Part shown: positions 1 through 8,293 of the stretch, one piece after another
Layout of the letters: each line of letters begins with the position of its first letter
Position numbering within the stretch: the stretch's first letter is position 1
NCBI RefSeq assembly: GCF_027568515.1
Contig: NZ_JANKZF010000011.1
Coordinates: forward strand, 1 to 64,000
DNA length: 64,000 nt
Origin: Arthrobacter sp. HY1533
Lineage (GTDB): Bacteria; Actinomycetota; Actinomycetes; Actinomycetales; Micrococcaceae
Direction: 5' to 3'
The notes under the pieces: generated by a model
Database searches by the model: none
What the model was told of the DNA's origin: nothing
The model's input: the letters and a program-made list of their open reading frames with translations, nothing else
Position numbers and translations under genes: made by a program

Positions 1-79
1 GCGCCCCGCCCCCAAAACCCGGCCGGGGGGGATGTTAAAATTTCACTGCCCCGCCGGCCGTTTTGTTGATGCAAAGCCG

Positions 80-514
80 TCAGCTGATGCAGAATTCGTT
101 GCCTTCGGGGTCTGCCATGGTGAACCAGGCGTGCGGACCTTGGCTGGCCTCCCAAAGGAAGGTGGCGCCCCGCGCCTCCAGCCTTGTCCGGACCGCCTCC
201 TTGGCCTCGCCGCCGAGCCGCACATCCCAGTGGATCCGGTTTTTCCCCGACTTGGCGTCTGTGCTGCCTTGAAAAAGGATTCTGGGCTGATCCGGGCCTG
301 GAACTGACCCGGCCGTGATGGCTTGTCCGTCTTTCCAAACTAGGGTTCCCTTGTGCACCAGTGTCTGGGCCTCGCTTGCGAAGCCCTTCTCAACCATGGA
401 GCGGATGAAAGCCTCATCGCTTGGCTCGGTCTGCCAGCCCATGGTCTCGGCCCACCAATCGGCGAGCTCGTGCGGATTGATGCAGTCAACGACTATTTGC
501 AGTGAATAGGCCAT
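80..514 (-). CDS. VOC-family (glyoxalase-like) protein
   Basis: A 144-aa protein of the vicinal-oxygen-chelate fold, substrate unknown. It opens MAYSLQIVVDC, has a Trp-rich helix (ADWWAETMGWQ), a mid strand IHWDVRL and ends on the motif MADPEGNEFC, where the Glu is the usual metal-ligand position of the last strand. These are typical of the Glyoxalase_6 group of small actinobacterial VOC proteins. I chose the ATG at 514 over an in-frame start 39 codons upstream, because that stretch runs into a long palindrome (579-640) and adds no fold residues. DoxX lies upstream on the same strand but the palindrome separates the two. Reaction not inferable. Confidence 0.8.
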   Translation of the reverse strand: MAYSLQIVVDCINPHELADWWAETMGWQTEPSDEAFIRSMVEKGFASEAQTLVHKGTLVWKDGQAITAGSVPGPDQPRILFQGSTDAKSGKNRIHWDVRLGGEAKEAVRTRLEARGATFLWEASQGPHAWFTMADPEGNEFCIS

Positions 515-578
515 GACTCCAGTCTGGCCAGCTGCGGGGCGATCCGTCCAGAGCCCAATCTGGGCCGCAATTCGCCTC

Positions 579-640
579 CGGGGGCAGTTGTTCGGATCCG
601 CGGCTTGCCGACAGGCCTCGGATCCCAACAACTGCCCCCG
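579..640. repeat. Long intergenic palindrome, terminator- or REP-like
   Basis: Two 22-nt arms (579-600 and 619-640), complementary except at one position, enclose an 18-nt loop. Each arm has a GGATCC core followed by a run of C or G (AACAACTGCCCCCG). It lies between the 3' end of doxX and the start of the VOC gene, both on the minus strand, so a transcript from doxX would form the hairpin. There is no U-tract, so either a U-less terminator or an interspersed palindromic repeat fits. Confidence 0.7.
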
Positions 641-684
641 GGCCGGGCCGGGGGACGGGACACTGGCCCGCCGGGGCGCCCTGG

Positions 685-1119
685 CTAGGCCAGCACGCGC
701 AGGGCTGAGGTGTTGCGGCCAAACATGAGGTTGTCGAGTGAGAACTTCCCGGGTCCAATCAGGGCCACGGCGAGGGCGGAGGCGCCCAGCATGAGGACCA
801 GTTCAAAGCCGCCGGCCTCGACGAAGATGCCTGCCGGGGCATGGACCAGGGCGATGGCGCCCACCATGTTCAGCATCAGCAGGATGGCGATGGGCCGGGT
901 GGCCAGGCCCAGCACCAGCGCGATGCCTCCCACGAGCTCCAGGGTGGCGACAACCGGCGCAACGAGATCCGCGGCGGGGACGCCCATCTGGGTGAAGGCC
1001 CCCTGGGTGCCTGCGATGGTGAACTCGTTGTACTTCTGCCAGCCGTGGGCGGCAAAAAGGAAGCCAACCACAACGCGCAGCATGGTTTGGGCAATGGTGT
1101 TCAGGGCGGTCTTGTTCAT
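685..1119 (-). CDS. DoxX-family membrane protein
   Basis: A 144-aa integral membrane protein with four predicted hydrophobic helices. The N-terminal MLRVVVGFLFAAHGWQKY and the following GVP/LELVGGIALVLGL segment are the signature of the DoxX family, whose members include quinone/thiol-stress-related membrane proteins of uncertain activity. It ends in a short polar tail. The gene is transcribed alone, away from the GNAT gene at 1287. The intergenic region carries repeated TCAAGT/ACTTGA half-sites over its probable promoter, so regulation by a dimeric repressor (MarR-like) is likely. I infer inner-membrane location and stress-linked expression; the function is unproven. Confidence 0.88.
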   Translation of the reverse strand: MNKTALNTIAQTMLRVVVGFLFAAHGWQKYNEFTIAGTQGAFTQMGVPAADLVAPVVATLELVGGIALVLGLATRPIAILLMLNMVGAIALVHAPAGIFVEAGGFELVLMLGASALAVALIGPGKFSLDNLMFGRNTSALRVLA

Positions 1120-1187
1120 GGGACACTCAACATTTCATGGGGTCGGGGCGGGCCTGATGGGAAGCAGCGGCCTCTGTTGGTTTAACT

Positions 1188-1227
1188 TTCAAGTAAATTC
1201 TCTCAAGTTTTTACTTGAAGTGTCAAC
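1188..1227. promoter_or_regulatory. Operator-like inverted repeat at doxX promoter
   Basis: TTCAAGTAAA (1188-1197) and TTTACTTGAA (1210-1219) are perfect 10-nt inverted arms. A third half-site TCAAGT (1203-1208) and a near copy TCAACT (1222-1227) lie in the same AT-rich patch. On the minus strand a TTGACA -35 (1226-1221) sits in it, followed after 17-18 nt by a weak -10 (GAGAAT, 1202-1197), so the half-sites cover the predicted doxX promoter. The cognate regulator is not in the window. Confidence 0.5.
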
Positions 1228-1274
1228 TAAATGCCCCGTGGGGGAATGGCTGCAGCTCGGGGCGCGGCATCGGC

Positions 1275-1280
1275 TAGGGT
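1275..1280 (+). promoter_or_regulatory. -10 box of leaderless promoter (GNAT)
   Basis: TAGGGT ends 6 nt before the ATG at 1287, so transcription would begin at the start codon. There is no Shine-Dalgarno sequence. Confidence 0.5.
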
Positions 1281-1286
1281 TTTCCC

Positions 1287-1895
1287 ATGACAGCCATCAC
1301 CCCCATCACGCTGCGCGGCAAGTACGTCACCCTCGAGCCCTTGTCCATGGACCACCATGACGGCCTGGTTGCTGCCGCCTCCGACGGTGAATTGTGGGAC
1401 CTCTGGTACACCTCGGTGCCGCGACCCGAGGGAATGCGCGCCGAGATTGAACGCCGCCTGGCCGCGCAGGATGCCGGCTCCATGGTTCCCTTCACCACGC
1501 GGCTCAACGATCCGGAAACTGGGGAGCCCGGCCGGATTGTCGGCATGACCACGTACATGAACATCGACGCAACACTGCCCCGGCTGGAGATCGGCTCCAC
1601 CTGGAACGCAGCCGGCGTGCAGGGCAGCGGCAGCAACCCGGACAGCAAGAAACTGCTGCTCCAACACGCTTTCGAGACCCTGGGATGCGTCGCCGTGGAA
1701 TTCCGCACGCACTGGATGAACATGCAGTCACGCGAGGCCATTGCCCGCCTCGGTGCCAAGCAGGACGGCGTGCTGCGCGCCCAAACGGCCATGCCGGATG
1801 GCTCCCTGCGCGACACGGTGGTGTTCTCCATTCTTGCCGCCGAATGGCCCCAGGTGCGCAACGGGCTCGATCTGCGGATCAACAAAAAGCGGTGA
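1287..1895 (+). CDS. GNAT N-acetyltransferase, RimJ/RimL type
   Basis: A 202-aa acetyl-CoA-dependent N-acetyltransferase. The N-terminus ITLRGKYVTLEPLSMDHHDGL is the first strand and helix of the RimJ/RimL/SSAT branch. The C-terminal part LLLQHAFETLGCVAVEFRTHWMNMQSREAIARLGAKQDGVLR matches the family motif NxxSxxAIARLGAxxEGVLR. The acceptor could be a protein N-terminus, a ribosomal protein or a small amine. It ends in GTGA, overlapping the next gene by 4 nt, so the two are translationally coupled. No ribosome-binding site precedes the start; the spaced TAGGGT suggests a leaderless mRNA. Confidence 0.88.
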   Translation: MTAITPITLRGKYVTLEPLSMDHHDGLVAAASDGELWDLWYTSVPRPEGMRAEIERRLAAQDAGSMVPFTTRLNDPETGEPGRIVGMTTYMNIDATLPRLEIGSTWNAAGVQGSGSNPDSKKLLLQHAFETLGCVAVEFRTHWMNMQSREAIARLGAKQDGVLRAQTAMPDGSLRDTVVFSILAAEWPQVRNGLDLRINKKR

Positions 1896-2575
1896 GTGTT
1901 CCGCACTGGGAAGGCGCCGTCAACGCCCGTCTCTTGGCTGGCGACATCTACCGGATGGGCCGCAGCGAGTGGCTCACCGAGCGTGGGTGGCGGCAACTTT
2001 ACGACGACGGCGTCCGCACTGTCATTGACCTGCGGAACCCCTCCGAGCGCACGCGCAGGCCAAGTGACCCCGAGGTGGCGGAGGCTGCGCTGGCGGGTTT
2101 CGCCGTGGTGCACGCACCCATGGAGGATCCTGCAGACCCGCGCTACCGGGAGCATTTTGATCCCTACATGAACCATCCGCGCCTGTATGCGGACATGGTG
2201 GACATGTTTCCCGGGCATATTGCCGCGGTGTTCAATGAGCTCGCGGCGGCGCGCGGCAAGGTGGTGATCCACTGCTCGGCCGGGCGGGACAGGACGGGGC
2301 TGGTTGCCACGCTGCTGTTGGCGCTGCTGGGCCAGTCGGGGCGCGCGGCGCGGGAGGATGAACTGGCGGCACGCGGCATCAATGACTGGCACCTGGTGGC
2401 CCCAGTCAAGCACCCCTACGAACACCACCTCGACTCCGGCGAGCTGGCAGAGGTGGTGAAGGGCCGCGGAGAGGCTGTGGTGGAATTCCTGGGCGGCCTG
2501 GATGTGCGCGCGTTCCTGCTGGCCAATGGCGTCACGGCGGCCGAGATCGCGGCGGTCGTGGCCCGCAGCCGCTGA
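1892..2575 (+). CDS. Tyrosine-protein phosphatase, DSP/PtpB-like
   Basis: A 227-aa cysteine phosphatase with the P-loop HCSAGRDRTG (about residues 127-136; catalytic Cys128, Arg134). An upstream VIDLRNPSERTRRP segment is typical of the Y_phosphatase3 family of MptpB-like bacterial lipid/tyrosine phosphatases. The GTG at 1892, overlapping the GNAT stop (GTGA), is chosen as start because homology begins with WEGAVNARLLAGDIYRMG, and the reading frame upstream lies inside the GNAT gene. Substrate could be phosphotyrosine, phosphoserine or phosphoinositide. Operon partner: the GNAT gene. Confidence 0.85.
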   Translation: MSVPHWEGAVNARLLAGDIYRMGRSEWLTERGWRQLYDDGVRTVIDLRNPSERTRRPSDPEVAEAALAGFAVVHAPMEDPADPRYREHFDPYMNHPRLYADMVDMFPGHIAAVFNELAAARGKVVIHCSAGRDRTGLVATLLLALLGQSGRAAREDELAARGINDWHLVAPVKHPYEHHLDSGELAEVVKGRGEAVVEFLGGLDVRAFLLANGVTAAEIAAVVARSR

Positions 2576-2601
2576 AGTGGCTGCCCCGGCTGGGGCTGGG
2601 C

Positions 2602-3108
2602 TCAGCTGGCCCGGGCTGCGCCCACCAGTTCGGTGCCTGATGAACCAGGTGCCGCTGCCGGCGCAAATTCTTCGCTGAGCTCCTCGTTGAAAACGAAGTA
2701 GCGGTACGCGAGGAACCTGAAAATGGTGCCAAGAATCAGTCCCACCACGCCGCCGGCAATGAAATCGGCCGTGAAGGACGTGAATCCCAGGACGTAGCGT
2801 GACACAACCTGGCAAGCCACCACGATCCCCAGGCCCAGTCCGTTCATCAGCAGGAACAGGGCAAATTCCCGCCATATCCTGTCCGAGCGGCGGTGGCGAA
2901 ACGTCCAGTGCCGGTTGGCGAACCACGCGAACAGGGTAGCCACCACAGTGGAAACAATGCGTGCCTTGATGGTGCTGTCGGACATGGGGCCATGCCACAG
3001 AAGCGTGTAGATGCCATTGTCAATGAACCAGCCAATGCCGCCCACGGCGCCGAATTTCAGCGCCTCGCGCCACAGCAGGGTTGTCAGCTTCAGGAACTTC
3101 TCGAGCAT
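2602..3108 (-). CDS. GtrA-family membrane protein
   Basis: A 168-aa four-helix membrane protein. ALKFGAVGGIGWFIDNGIYTLLWH, then VVATLFAWFANRHWTFRHR and later IFRFLAYRYFVF, are the conserved helices and Trp-Thr-Phe/Tyr-Phe-Val-Phe motifs of GtrA. This family is thought to flip or assist polyprenyl-linked sugars for cell-surface glycans. I take the ATG at 3108 (MLEKFLKL) because the in-frame stretch upstream is low in hydrophobicity and contains the likely divergent promoter region shared with secA2. No glycosyltransferase partner is adjacent. Confidence 0.85.
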   Translation of the reverse strand: MLEKFLKLTTLLWREALKFGAVGGIGWFIDNGIYTLLWHGPMSDSTIKARIVSTVVATLFAWFANRHWTFRHRRSDRIWREFALFLLMNGLGLGIVVACQVVSRYVLGFTSFTADFIAGGVVGLILGTIFRFLAYRYFVFNEELSEEFAPAAAPGSSGTELVGAARAS

Positions 3109-3332
3109 GAACAATGCGGCCCCTCCCGGGGCGGACACCCCAGAGTTATCGATAACAATTTTGCGGCACAGCCGTCCCCGGGGCTGATCCATGTGTGAGG
3201 TACTGAAAATAGCACCTAGGTTTGGGATGCGTGCGAAAGCGCCGCTATTGTTCAGTTTGTGACGCGCACCATACCTTCCGGTGCTGGCGGCGGCAGGCTG
3301 TAAAAACTTCAAGCAAGTGGGCTGATCGGGCA

Positions 3333-5789
3333 ATGGGCAAGAACAAGGAAGCATCGGGGACGGGGCGTACTCCGAAGGGCAGGTCCCCGCTGGGCAGCAG
3401 GTTCAAGAACTGGCTGCTCAACACGCCAGGCGTGGTTGACACGGCCAGCCTGGAGCCGATTGCCGCCCGGGCAGCGGCCAGGGCGGCAGAGGCTGCGGCA
3501 GCCGGCGGCCCGGCCATGGAAGCCGCCGGGCAAATCCTGGCAGCCCTCCGCAGCCCTGCCCGCGGCCCCGGAATGGATGCGACCGGCCAGCCCGGCGCAT
3601 CACCTGCTGCGTGGAGCGATGCCGAACTCGAGGACTACCTGTGGGCCGCAGCCGTCGTGATGCAGCAAACCCTGGCCATGGCACCTTTCGAAACCCAGCT
3701 CCTGGCCGCCGCCACCATGCTCCGCGGAACAGTGGTGGAAATGGACACCGGCGAGGGCAAGACCCTGGTGGGGGCGCTCGTGGCCGGCGCCCATGCACTG
3801 CAAGGGACCCGCGTCCACGTCCTGACCGTCAACGACTACCTGGCAGGGCGCGACGCGGAGTGGATGGGCCCGTTCCTGGCCGCCCTCGGTGCCGACGCGG
3901 CCTCCGTCACGGCAGCCCTGAACCCGCAGGAGCGCCGCACGGCCTACCTGGCCGGCGTGGTCTACGTTTCAGTCAACGAGCTGGGCTTCGATGTGCTGCG
4001 GGACCGGAGCTGCACCGATGCTGCGGAGGCAGTCTTGCAGCCCTTCGGTGCCTGCATTGTCGACGAGATCGACTCCGTGCTGGTGGACGAGGCCACGGTG
4101 CCCCTGGTGCTGGCCGGGCGGGCCCGCAGCGAGCTGCAATCCGTGGACGTGGCCGGTTTTGTTGCCGAACTTCGCCCCGGCATCGACTTCACGGTGGCGG
4201 CGGACAGGCGCAATGTGTCCCTGACGGATGCGGGCCTGGCCGGGGTGGAGGCGAGGTGGCCCGACGTCGAGCTTTACTCTGCGGACGGCACGCCGCTGTT
4301 CTCCTCCATCAACACGGCCCTGCATGCGCAGGTGCTGTTGCAGCGCGACGTCGACTACATTGTCCGTGACGGGCGGGCCGAGATTGTGTCCGATTCGCGC
4401 GGCCGGGTGGCCTCGCTGCAGCGCTGGCCCGACGGGCTGCAGGCCGCCGTGGAAACCAAGGAAGGCCTGCACCGGACCGAACAGGGCGAAGTCCTGGACC
4501 AGCTGCTGGTGCGCGACCTCATCAAGTCCTTCGCCACCGTCACCGGCATGAGCGGCACCGCCGTGGCAGTTTCGGAGTACCTGCGCACACACTACGGGCT
4601 CGACGCCGGCCGGGTTGCCTCCCACAGGCCGTGCATCCGGGTGGACCACCCCGAGCGGATCTATGCCACGGCCGCCCAGCGCGATGCGGCCGTCGCCGCG
4701 GCGGCTGCGCAGGCCCACGCCACGGGCAGGCCCGTCCTCATCGGCACGCACGACGTCGCCGCCTCCGAACGCTTCGCGCAGCTGTTGTCGGGCGCGGGCA
4801 TCGAAACGCAGGTCCTCAATGCCCGCAACGACACCGCCGAGGCACACGTGATCGCCCAGGCCGGGCGCCGCGGAACCGTCACGGTCTCCACCCAAATGGC
4901 CGGCCGCGGCACGGACATCCTGCTGGGCGGCACATCCGTCGACCCGTCCGCACATGGAGACGTCGCGGAACTGGGTGGCCTGCTCGTCATCATCGTGGGC
5001 CGCTTCCACTCGCCGCGCCTGGATGCCCAGCTGCGTGGCCGTGCCGGCCGGCAGGGCGACCCCGGCGCCAGCATCATCTACTCGAGCATGGAGGACCCCG
5101 CCGCGAACGGGCAGGAATCCCACGGCCTGGAGCTCATTGATTCGGTGGCCCAGGACATGGACGACGCCGGACTCGTCACCCGGGCGGATGTGGCCAGGCT
5201 GCTTGACCGTGCCCAGCGGCTGGCCGAGCAGGAACGCTTCACCACCCAGCAGAACTCCTGGAAGTACAACGAACTCATTGCCTACCAGCGGCAGGTGGTC
5301 CTGGCCGAACGCGGCAGGGTTCTCAACAGCGAGGGCGCGGCGCTGGACATCCTGGAGGGCGAGGCCGAATCCGCCGGACAGGTGGACCCCGGCCGGCTGG
5401 CCGAGCTGCGTGAGCTCCTCGGCGGGGAGGAGCTGGCGCGCGTGTGCCGGGCGGTGCTCCTCTTCGAGCTGGACGCCCTGTGGAGCGACCACCTGGCGCT
5501 GCTCTCGGAACAGCGGGCCGCCATCCACCTGCGGGCACTGGGCCGGCAGAACCCCCTGGATGAATTCCGGCGTGAGACGATCCTGGCCTTTGAGGGCTTC
5601 CTGGACGACGCCCACGCCGCCGCACGGCGGACCGTCGAGTCCCTTCAGGTGGTGGACGGGGGCGTTGATCTCGAGGCCGCGGGCATCCGCCGCGGCTCCA
5701 CCACCTGGACGTACATGGTGGACGAGAACCCCTTTGGTAGCCAAACCGACCAGATCGTGAAGTGGCTGCTGAAAAAGCTGGGCAAATAG
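3333..5789 (+). CDS. secA2: Accessory preprotein translocase ATPase SecA2
   Basis: An 818-aa SecA-type ATPase. Walker A MDTGEGKTLV is at about residues 137-146, the DEID Walker B at 244-247, and the motif QMAGRGTDILLGG at about 521-533. The C-terminus ends in the helical scaffold (QIVKWLLKKLGK) and lacks the Cys-rich zinc-binding tail of housekeeping SecA. Length and architecture fit actinobacterial SecA2, which exports a subset of proteins through the SecYEG channel. The extra Ala-rich stretch at residues 35-65 is unusual. I chose the ATG at 3333 (MGKNKEASG); the 37 codons upstream have unfavourable composition. Monocistronic. Confidence 0.9.
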   Translation: MGKNKEASGTGRTPKGRSPLGSRFKNWLLNTPGVVDTASLEPIAARAAARAAEAAAAGGPAMEAAGQILAALRSPARGPGMDATGQPGASPAAWSDAELEDYLWAAAVVMQQTLAMAPFETQLLAAATMLRGTVVEMDTGEGKTLVGALVAGAHALQGTRVHVLTVNDYLAGRDAEWMGPFLAALGADAASVTAALNPQERRTAYLAGVVYVSVNELGFDVLRDRSCTDAAEAVLQPFGACIVDEIDSVLVDEATVPLVLAGRARSELQSVDVAGFVAELRPGIDFTVAADRRNVSLTDAGLAGVEARWPDVELYSADGTPLFSSINTALHAQVLLQRDVDYIVRDGRAEIVSDSRGRVASLQRWPDGLQAAVETKEGLHRTEQGEVLDQLLVRDLIKSFATVTGMSGTAVAVSEYLRTHYGLDAGRVASHRPCIRVDHPERIYATAAQRDAAVAAAAAQAHATGRPVLIGTHDVAASERFAQLLSGAGIETQVLNARNDTAEAHVIAQAGRRGTVTVSTQMAGRGTDILLGGTSVDPSAHGDVAELGGLLVIIVGRFHSPRLDAQLRGRAGRQGDPGASIIYSSMEDPAANGQESHGLELIDSVAQDMDDAGLVTRADVARLLDRAQRLAEQERFTTQQNSWKYNELIAYQRQVVLAERGRVLNSEGAALDILEGEAESAGQVDPGRLAELRELLGGEELARVCRAVLLFELDALWSDHLALLSEQRAAIHLRALGRQNPLDEFRRETILAFEGFLDDAHAAARRTVESLQVVDGGVDLEAAGIRRGSTTWTYMVDENPFGSQTDQIVKWLLKKLGK

Positions 5790-5853
5790 CTTCCGGCTCC
5801 GGCACAAAACGCGAATACTGGTGAGCAGGCACCCAACGGCGGGAGACGGGACC

Positions 5854-6417
5854 ATGGGAAAGCTCATTTACACGGCCATCATGTCACTGGACGGCTTCGT
5901 TGAGGACCGCGACGGAAAGTTTGACTGGGCCATGCCTGACGACGAGGTCCACAGCTGCGTCAACAACCTGGAGCTGGGAATTGGCACCTACCTCTTGGGG
6001 CGGCGGATGTACCAGACCATGGCGGTGTGGGACCAGATCTACGGCCAGACGGACCTGGTCAAGGTGATGCGGGACTACGCCGCGATCTGGCACGGGATGG
6101 ACAAGATCGTCTATTCCGGGACGCTGGACCACGCCACCACGGACAGGACCCGGATAGAGCGGGTCTTCGATCCTCAGGAGGTGCGGCAAATGAAGGTCCA
6201 TGCCGCCGAGAACCTTTCAGTGGGCGGCGCCGAGCTGGCGGGCGAGGCGCTGCGCGCCGGCCTGGTGGATGAGATCCACCTGTTCATCTCGCCGGTCCTG
6301 GTGGGTGGCGGGAAACGTGCCCTGCCCGAGATGGACGCCACCACGCTGGAAATGCTGGGACAGCAGAGCTTTGGCAACGGCGTCGTCCATCTCCACTACG
6401 CAGTCAAGGAACCCTGA
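5854..6417 (+). CDS. Dihydrofolate-reductase-family (RibD_C) protein
   Basis: A 187-aa NAD(P)H-dependent reductase of the DHFR/RibD C-terminal fold. The N-terminus KLIYTAIMSLDGFVEDRDGKFDW and the C-terminal block LSVGGAELAGEALRAGLVDEIHLFISPVLVGGGKRALPE are diagnostic for the RibD_C family. A GGGAGA ribosome-binding site lies before the ATG at 5854. Real DHFR is unlikely because the folate-site motifs are absent; these small actinobacterial paralogues have no assigned substrate. It is the only gene between secA2 and the convergent membrane protein, with a 65-nt gap from secA2. Confidence 0.85.
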   Translation: MGKLIYTAIMSLDGFVEDRDGKFDWAMPDDEVHSCVNNLELGIGTYLLGRRMYQTMAVWDQIYGQTDLVKVMRDYAAIWHGMDKIVYSGTLDHATTDRTRIERVFDPQEVRQMKVHAAENLSVGGAELAGEALRAGLVDEIHLFISPVLVGGGKRALPEMDATTLEMLGQQSFGNGVVHLHYAVKEP

Positions 6418-6433
6418 CGGCCTCGGCGAACGG

Positions 6434-7258
6434 CTACTGCTTCCACTTGTTGCTGCGGTACGCGTTGGCCAGCAGCTCAAGCTTGCCCGGGTTCGCGTCC
6501 CAGTAGCTCTTGTGGCCGCTGATGCCCATGCGCTGCGGGGTGCCCCAGGGTGTCACGGAGAAGAGGTTGGCTGCCTGGATGTCGTCCCCCGCGGCTGTCT
6601 TGCAGGTGAACGTCACCACCACGGCCAGGGCGCGGCGGAACTCTCGGGTTTCCGGGGCGCTGGACTGGAAGTCGGAGGCGCACTTGTGGCCCACCAGCTG
6701 GGCAGGGAGCTCCGCGGCCGGCGTCGCGGCAAGCTTGTCCTTGATGGCCATGATGGCGGCCTTGACCTTGGCGGGGTCGGAGCCGAACTTGCCCTCGTCG
6801 GACTCTGCAAAGAAGGCGAACGCCATGGAAATGCCGTCGGCGTCCTTCTCCTCGGTGCCCTGGGCGACCTGCTGCATGGGCTGGCCCGTCTCGGGATCGG
6901 TGGTGACGCCAAAGACGCCGTCGTAGCTCCATGTGGTGAGGTACTGGAACGACGATTCACCCGTGACGAAGCGCTGGAATGCGGGGTCGCCGTCGGGCGG
7001 GTAGTTGCTGGGGCCCTGCAGCTCGTTCCATCCCGCCGGCAGCGCAATGGCACCGTCCGGAAGGGGTGGGGCTGAGGAGACGTCCGTTGCGGCCGGTTCC
7101 GGGTCAGCCTGGGCCGATGACGCAGCCGACGCCGTCTGCTGCGGGTCGGCGGTGGGGCCGGAATGGCCATTGTCCGCGCCCTTGGTCAATGCGGGGATGA
7201 CCCAGACAAACACAGCCACCAGGGCAATCACCAAGGCTGCGGCAACCGAGCCAAACAC
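6434..7258 (-). CDS. Membrane-anchored extracytoplasmic protein, unknown
   Basis: Not recognised. From the GTG at 7258 the protein has 274 aa: one transmembrane helix (VAAALVIALVAVFVWVIPAL), a Gly/Ser/Pro-rich linker, then a soluble domain with two cysteines and a closing TPWGTPQRMGISGHKSYWDANPGKLELLANAYRSNKWKQ-type tail. The frame stays open upstream to 7354 and encodes a proline-rich cytoplasmic tail (SYPNGAPQPPSIPPASPSG) such as usually precedes the helix in actinobacterial proteins of this build. The codon where ATG would be expected is ATC at 7345-7343, with AAGG before it. The true start may therefore be ATC 7345 (303 aa). Confidence 0.72.
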   Translation of the reverse strand: MFGSVAAALVIALVAVFVWVIPALTKGADNGHSGPTADPQQTASAASSAQADPEPAATDVSSAPPLPDGAIALPAGWNELQGPSNYPPDGDPAFQRFVTGESSFQYLTTWSYDGVFGVTTDPETGQPMQQVAQGTEEKDADGISMAFAFFAESDEGKFGSDPAKVKAAIMAIKDKLAATPAAELPAQLVGHKCASDFQSSAPETREFRRALAVVVTFTCKTAAGDDIQAANLFSVTPWGTPQRMGISGHKSYWDANPGKLELLANAYRSNKWKQ

Positions 7259-7469
7259 AATGGCCAGGGTCTTGCCCGTGGAGGATCCGGACGGGGACGC
7301 CGGGGGAATGGAGGGAGGCTGCGGCGCCCCGTTGGGATAGCTGATGACAGGCCCTTATCTTTGTCGTTGCTCCGCCGGCGATCCCAGGCTGTTTGGGGTC
7401 TGGCCCTGCCGGGCCCTGCGGTCGGCGTGCGCCATTAGTAAAAATGGTAGCGTAGCCGCGTCGCCGGGA

Positions 7470-8228
7470 TCAGCGCGCCAGCATTCCCCACACGAGCCAG
7501 CCGGAGGCCGCGGCGGCGCTGAAGATGACCACGGCAAATCCGGTGAGCCACAGGAACGACGGCGTTCGGGTCGCCTGGGCGAGAAGGTACGCGTCCGAGC
7601 TGGCCAGCATGTTGCGGCGGCGGGTGTGGACGGCTGCCACCTTGAAAAAGTCGCGGACCGAGCCCACACCCAGTGCGATGCCCAGGGCCAGCACGGCCCA
7701 GCTGACGGTTTCCGGGGTGGCAAACATGACAAGGCACTGGGCCACGGCGGCGCTGGCCAGGGCCACGGCGATGCCTGTGAAGTTGCGCAGGAAGAGCAGC
7801 GCCAGCAGCAGTGTGAGGGCGCCGATCGACGCCGCGGCGCCGGCCCAGCCGGCCGAGACCGACCACACCAGGGCCAGGCCAACCACGGCCGGTGCAGGGT
7901 AGCCCCAGAAACCGGACCAGGTGGCGCTGAAACCGCGCCGGCCGCTGCTGACCAGTTGGCCGGAATGGTCCAGTCCGATCTTGAGCCCGTGCACCACCCT
8001 GCCCGTCATGAGAGCTGCGAAGGCGTGGCCGAGCTCGTGCACAAACGTCACGTAGAGGCCGAACCAGCGCCACGTGACGCGCGGGATGCTCAACACAATG
8101 GCTGCGGCAAGGATGCCCAGCAGCAACGCCGGGGGAAAGCTCGGGACCTCGGTGCGGCTGAAGCCGGCAAGAACCGCCTGCCACCAGGTGGTGGCCGCGT
8201 TTCCGAGCTGTTCGGTGGCATTTGTCAT
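7470..8228 (-). CDS. M50-type (site-2-protease-like) membrane metalloprotease
   Basis: A 252-aa polytopic membrane protein with the zinc motif HELGH at residues 64-68 inside a hydrophobic segment (YVTFVHELGHAFAALMTGR). The pattern is that of the peptidase M50B-like family common in actinobacteria. A second metal-ligand Asp motif of the LDG type is not obvious to me; SGFWGYPAPA may occupy its place. A PDZ domain is absent. Function is probably intramembrane proteolysis, with unknown substrate. The start ATG at 8228 is preceded by TAGTCT at 6 nt (leaderless). Divergent from the ABC-F leader. Confidence 0.8.
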   Translation of the reverse strand: MTNATEQLGNAATTWWQAVLAGFSRTEVPSFPPALLLGILAAAIVLSIPRVTWRWFGLYVTFVHELGHAFAALMTGRVVHGLKIGLDHSGQLVSSGRRGFSATWSGFWGYPAPAVVGLALVWSVSAGWAGAAASIGALTLLLALLFLRNFTGIAVALASAAVAQCLVMFATPETVSWAVLALGIALGVGSVRDFFKVAAVHTRRRNMLASSDAYLLAQATRTPSFLWLTGFAVVIFSAAAASGWLVWGMLAR

Positions 8229-8234
8229 TCCAGC

Positions 8235-8240
8235 AGACTA
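8235..8240 (-). promoter_or_regulatory. -10 box of leaderless promoter (M50 gene)
   Basis: Read on the minus strand, TAGTCT ends 6 nt before the ATG at 8228; no ribosome-binding site is present. Confidence 0.5.
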
Positions 8241-8293
8241 GGCCATGTTGCTGTGGCCGAACCGCCGAGGCGGCTCGCGATGCCGGGGCCTGC

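Noticed and set aside
3227-3262. Eleven-codon ORF (MRAKAPLLFSL) upstream of secA2
   Set aside because: Spacing of its nearest -10-like box (TAGGTT) to the ATG is only 4 nt and there is no ribosome-binding site; too weak.
3969-5867. 632-aa open frame antisense to secA2
   Set aside because: Composition artefact of a GC-rich gene; no domain seen and the sense frame is a clear SecA.
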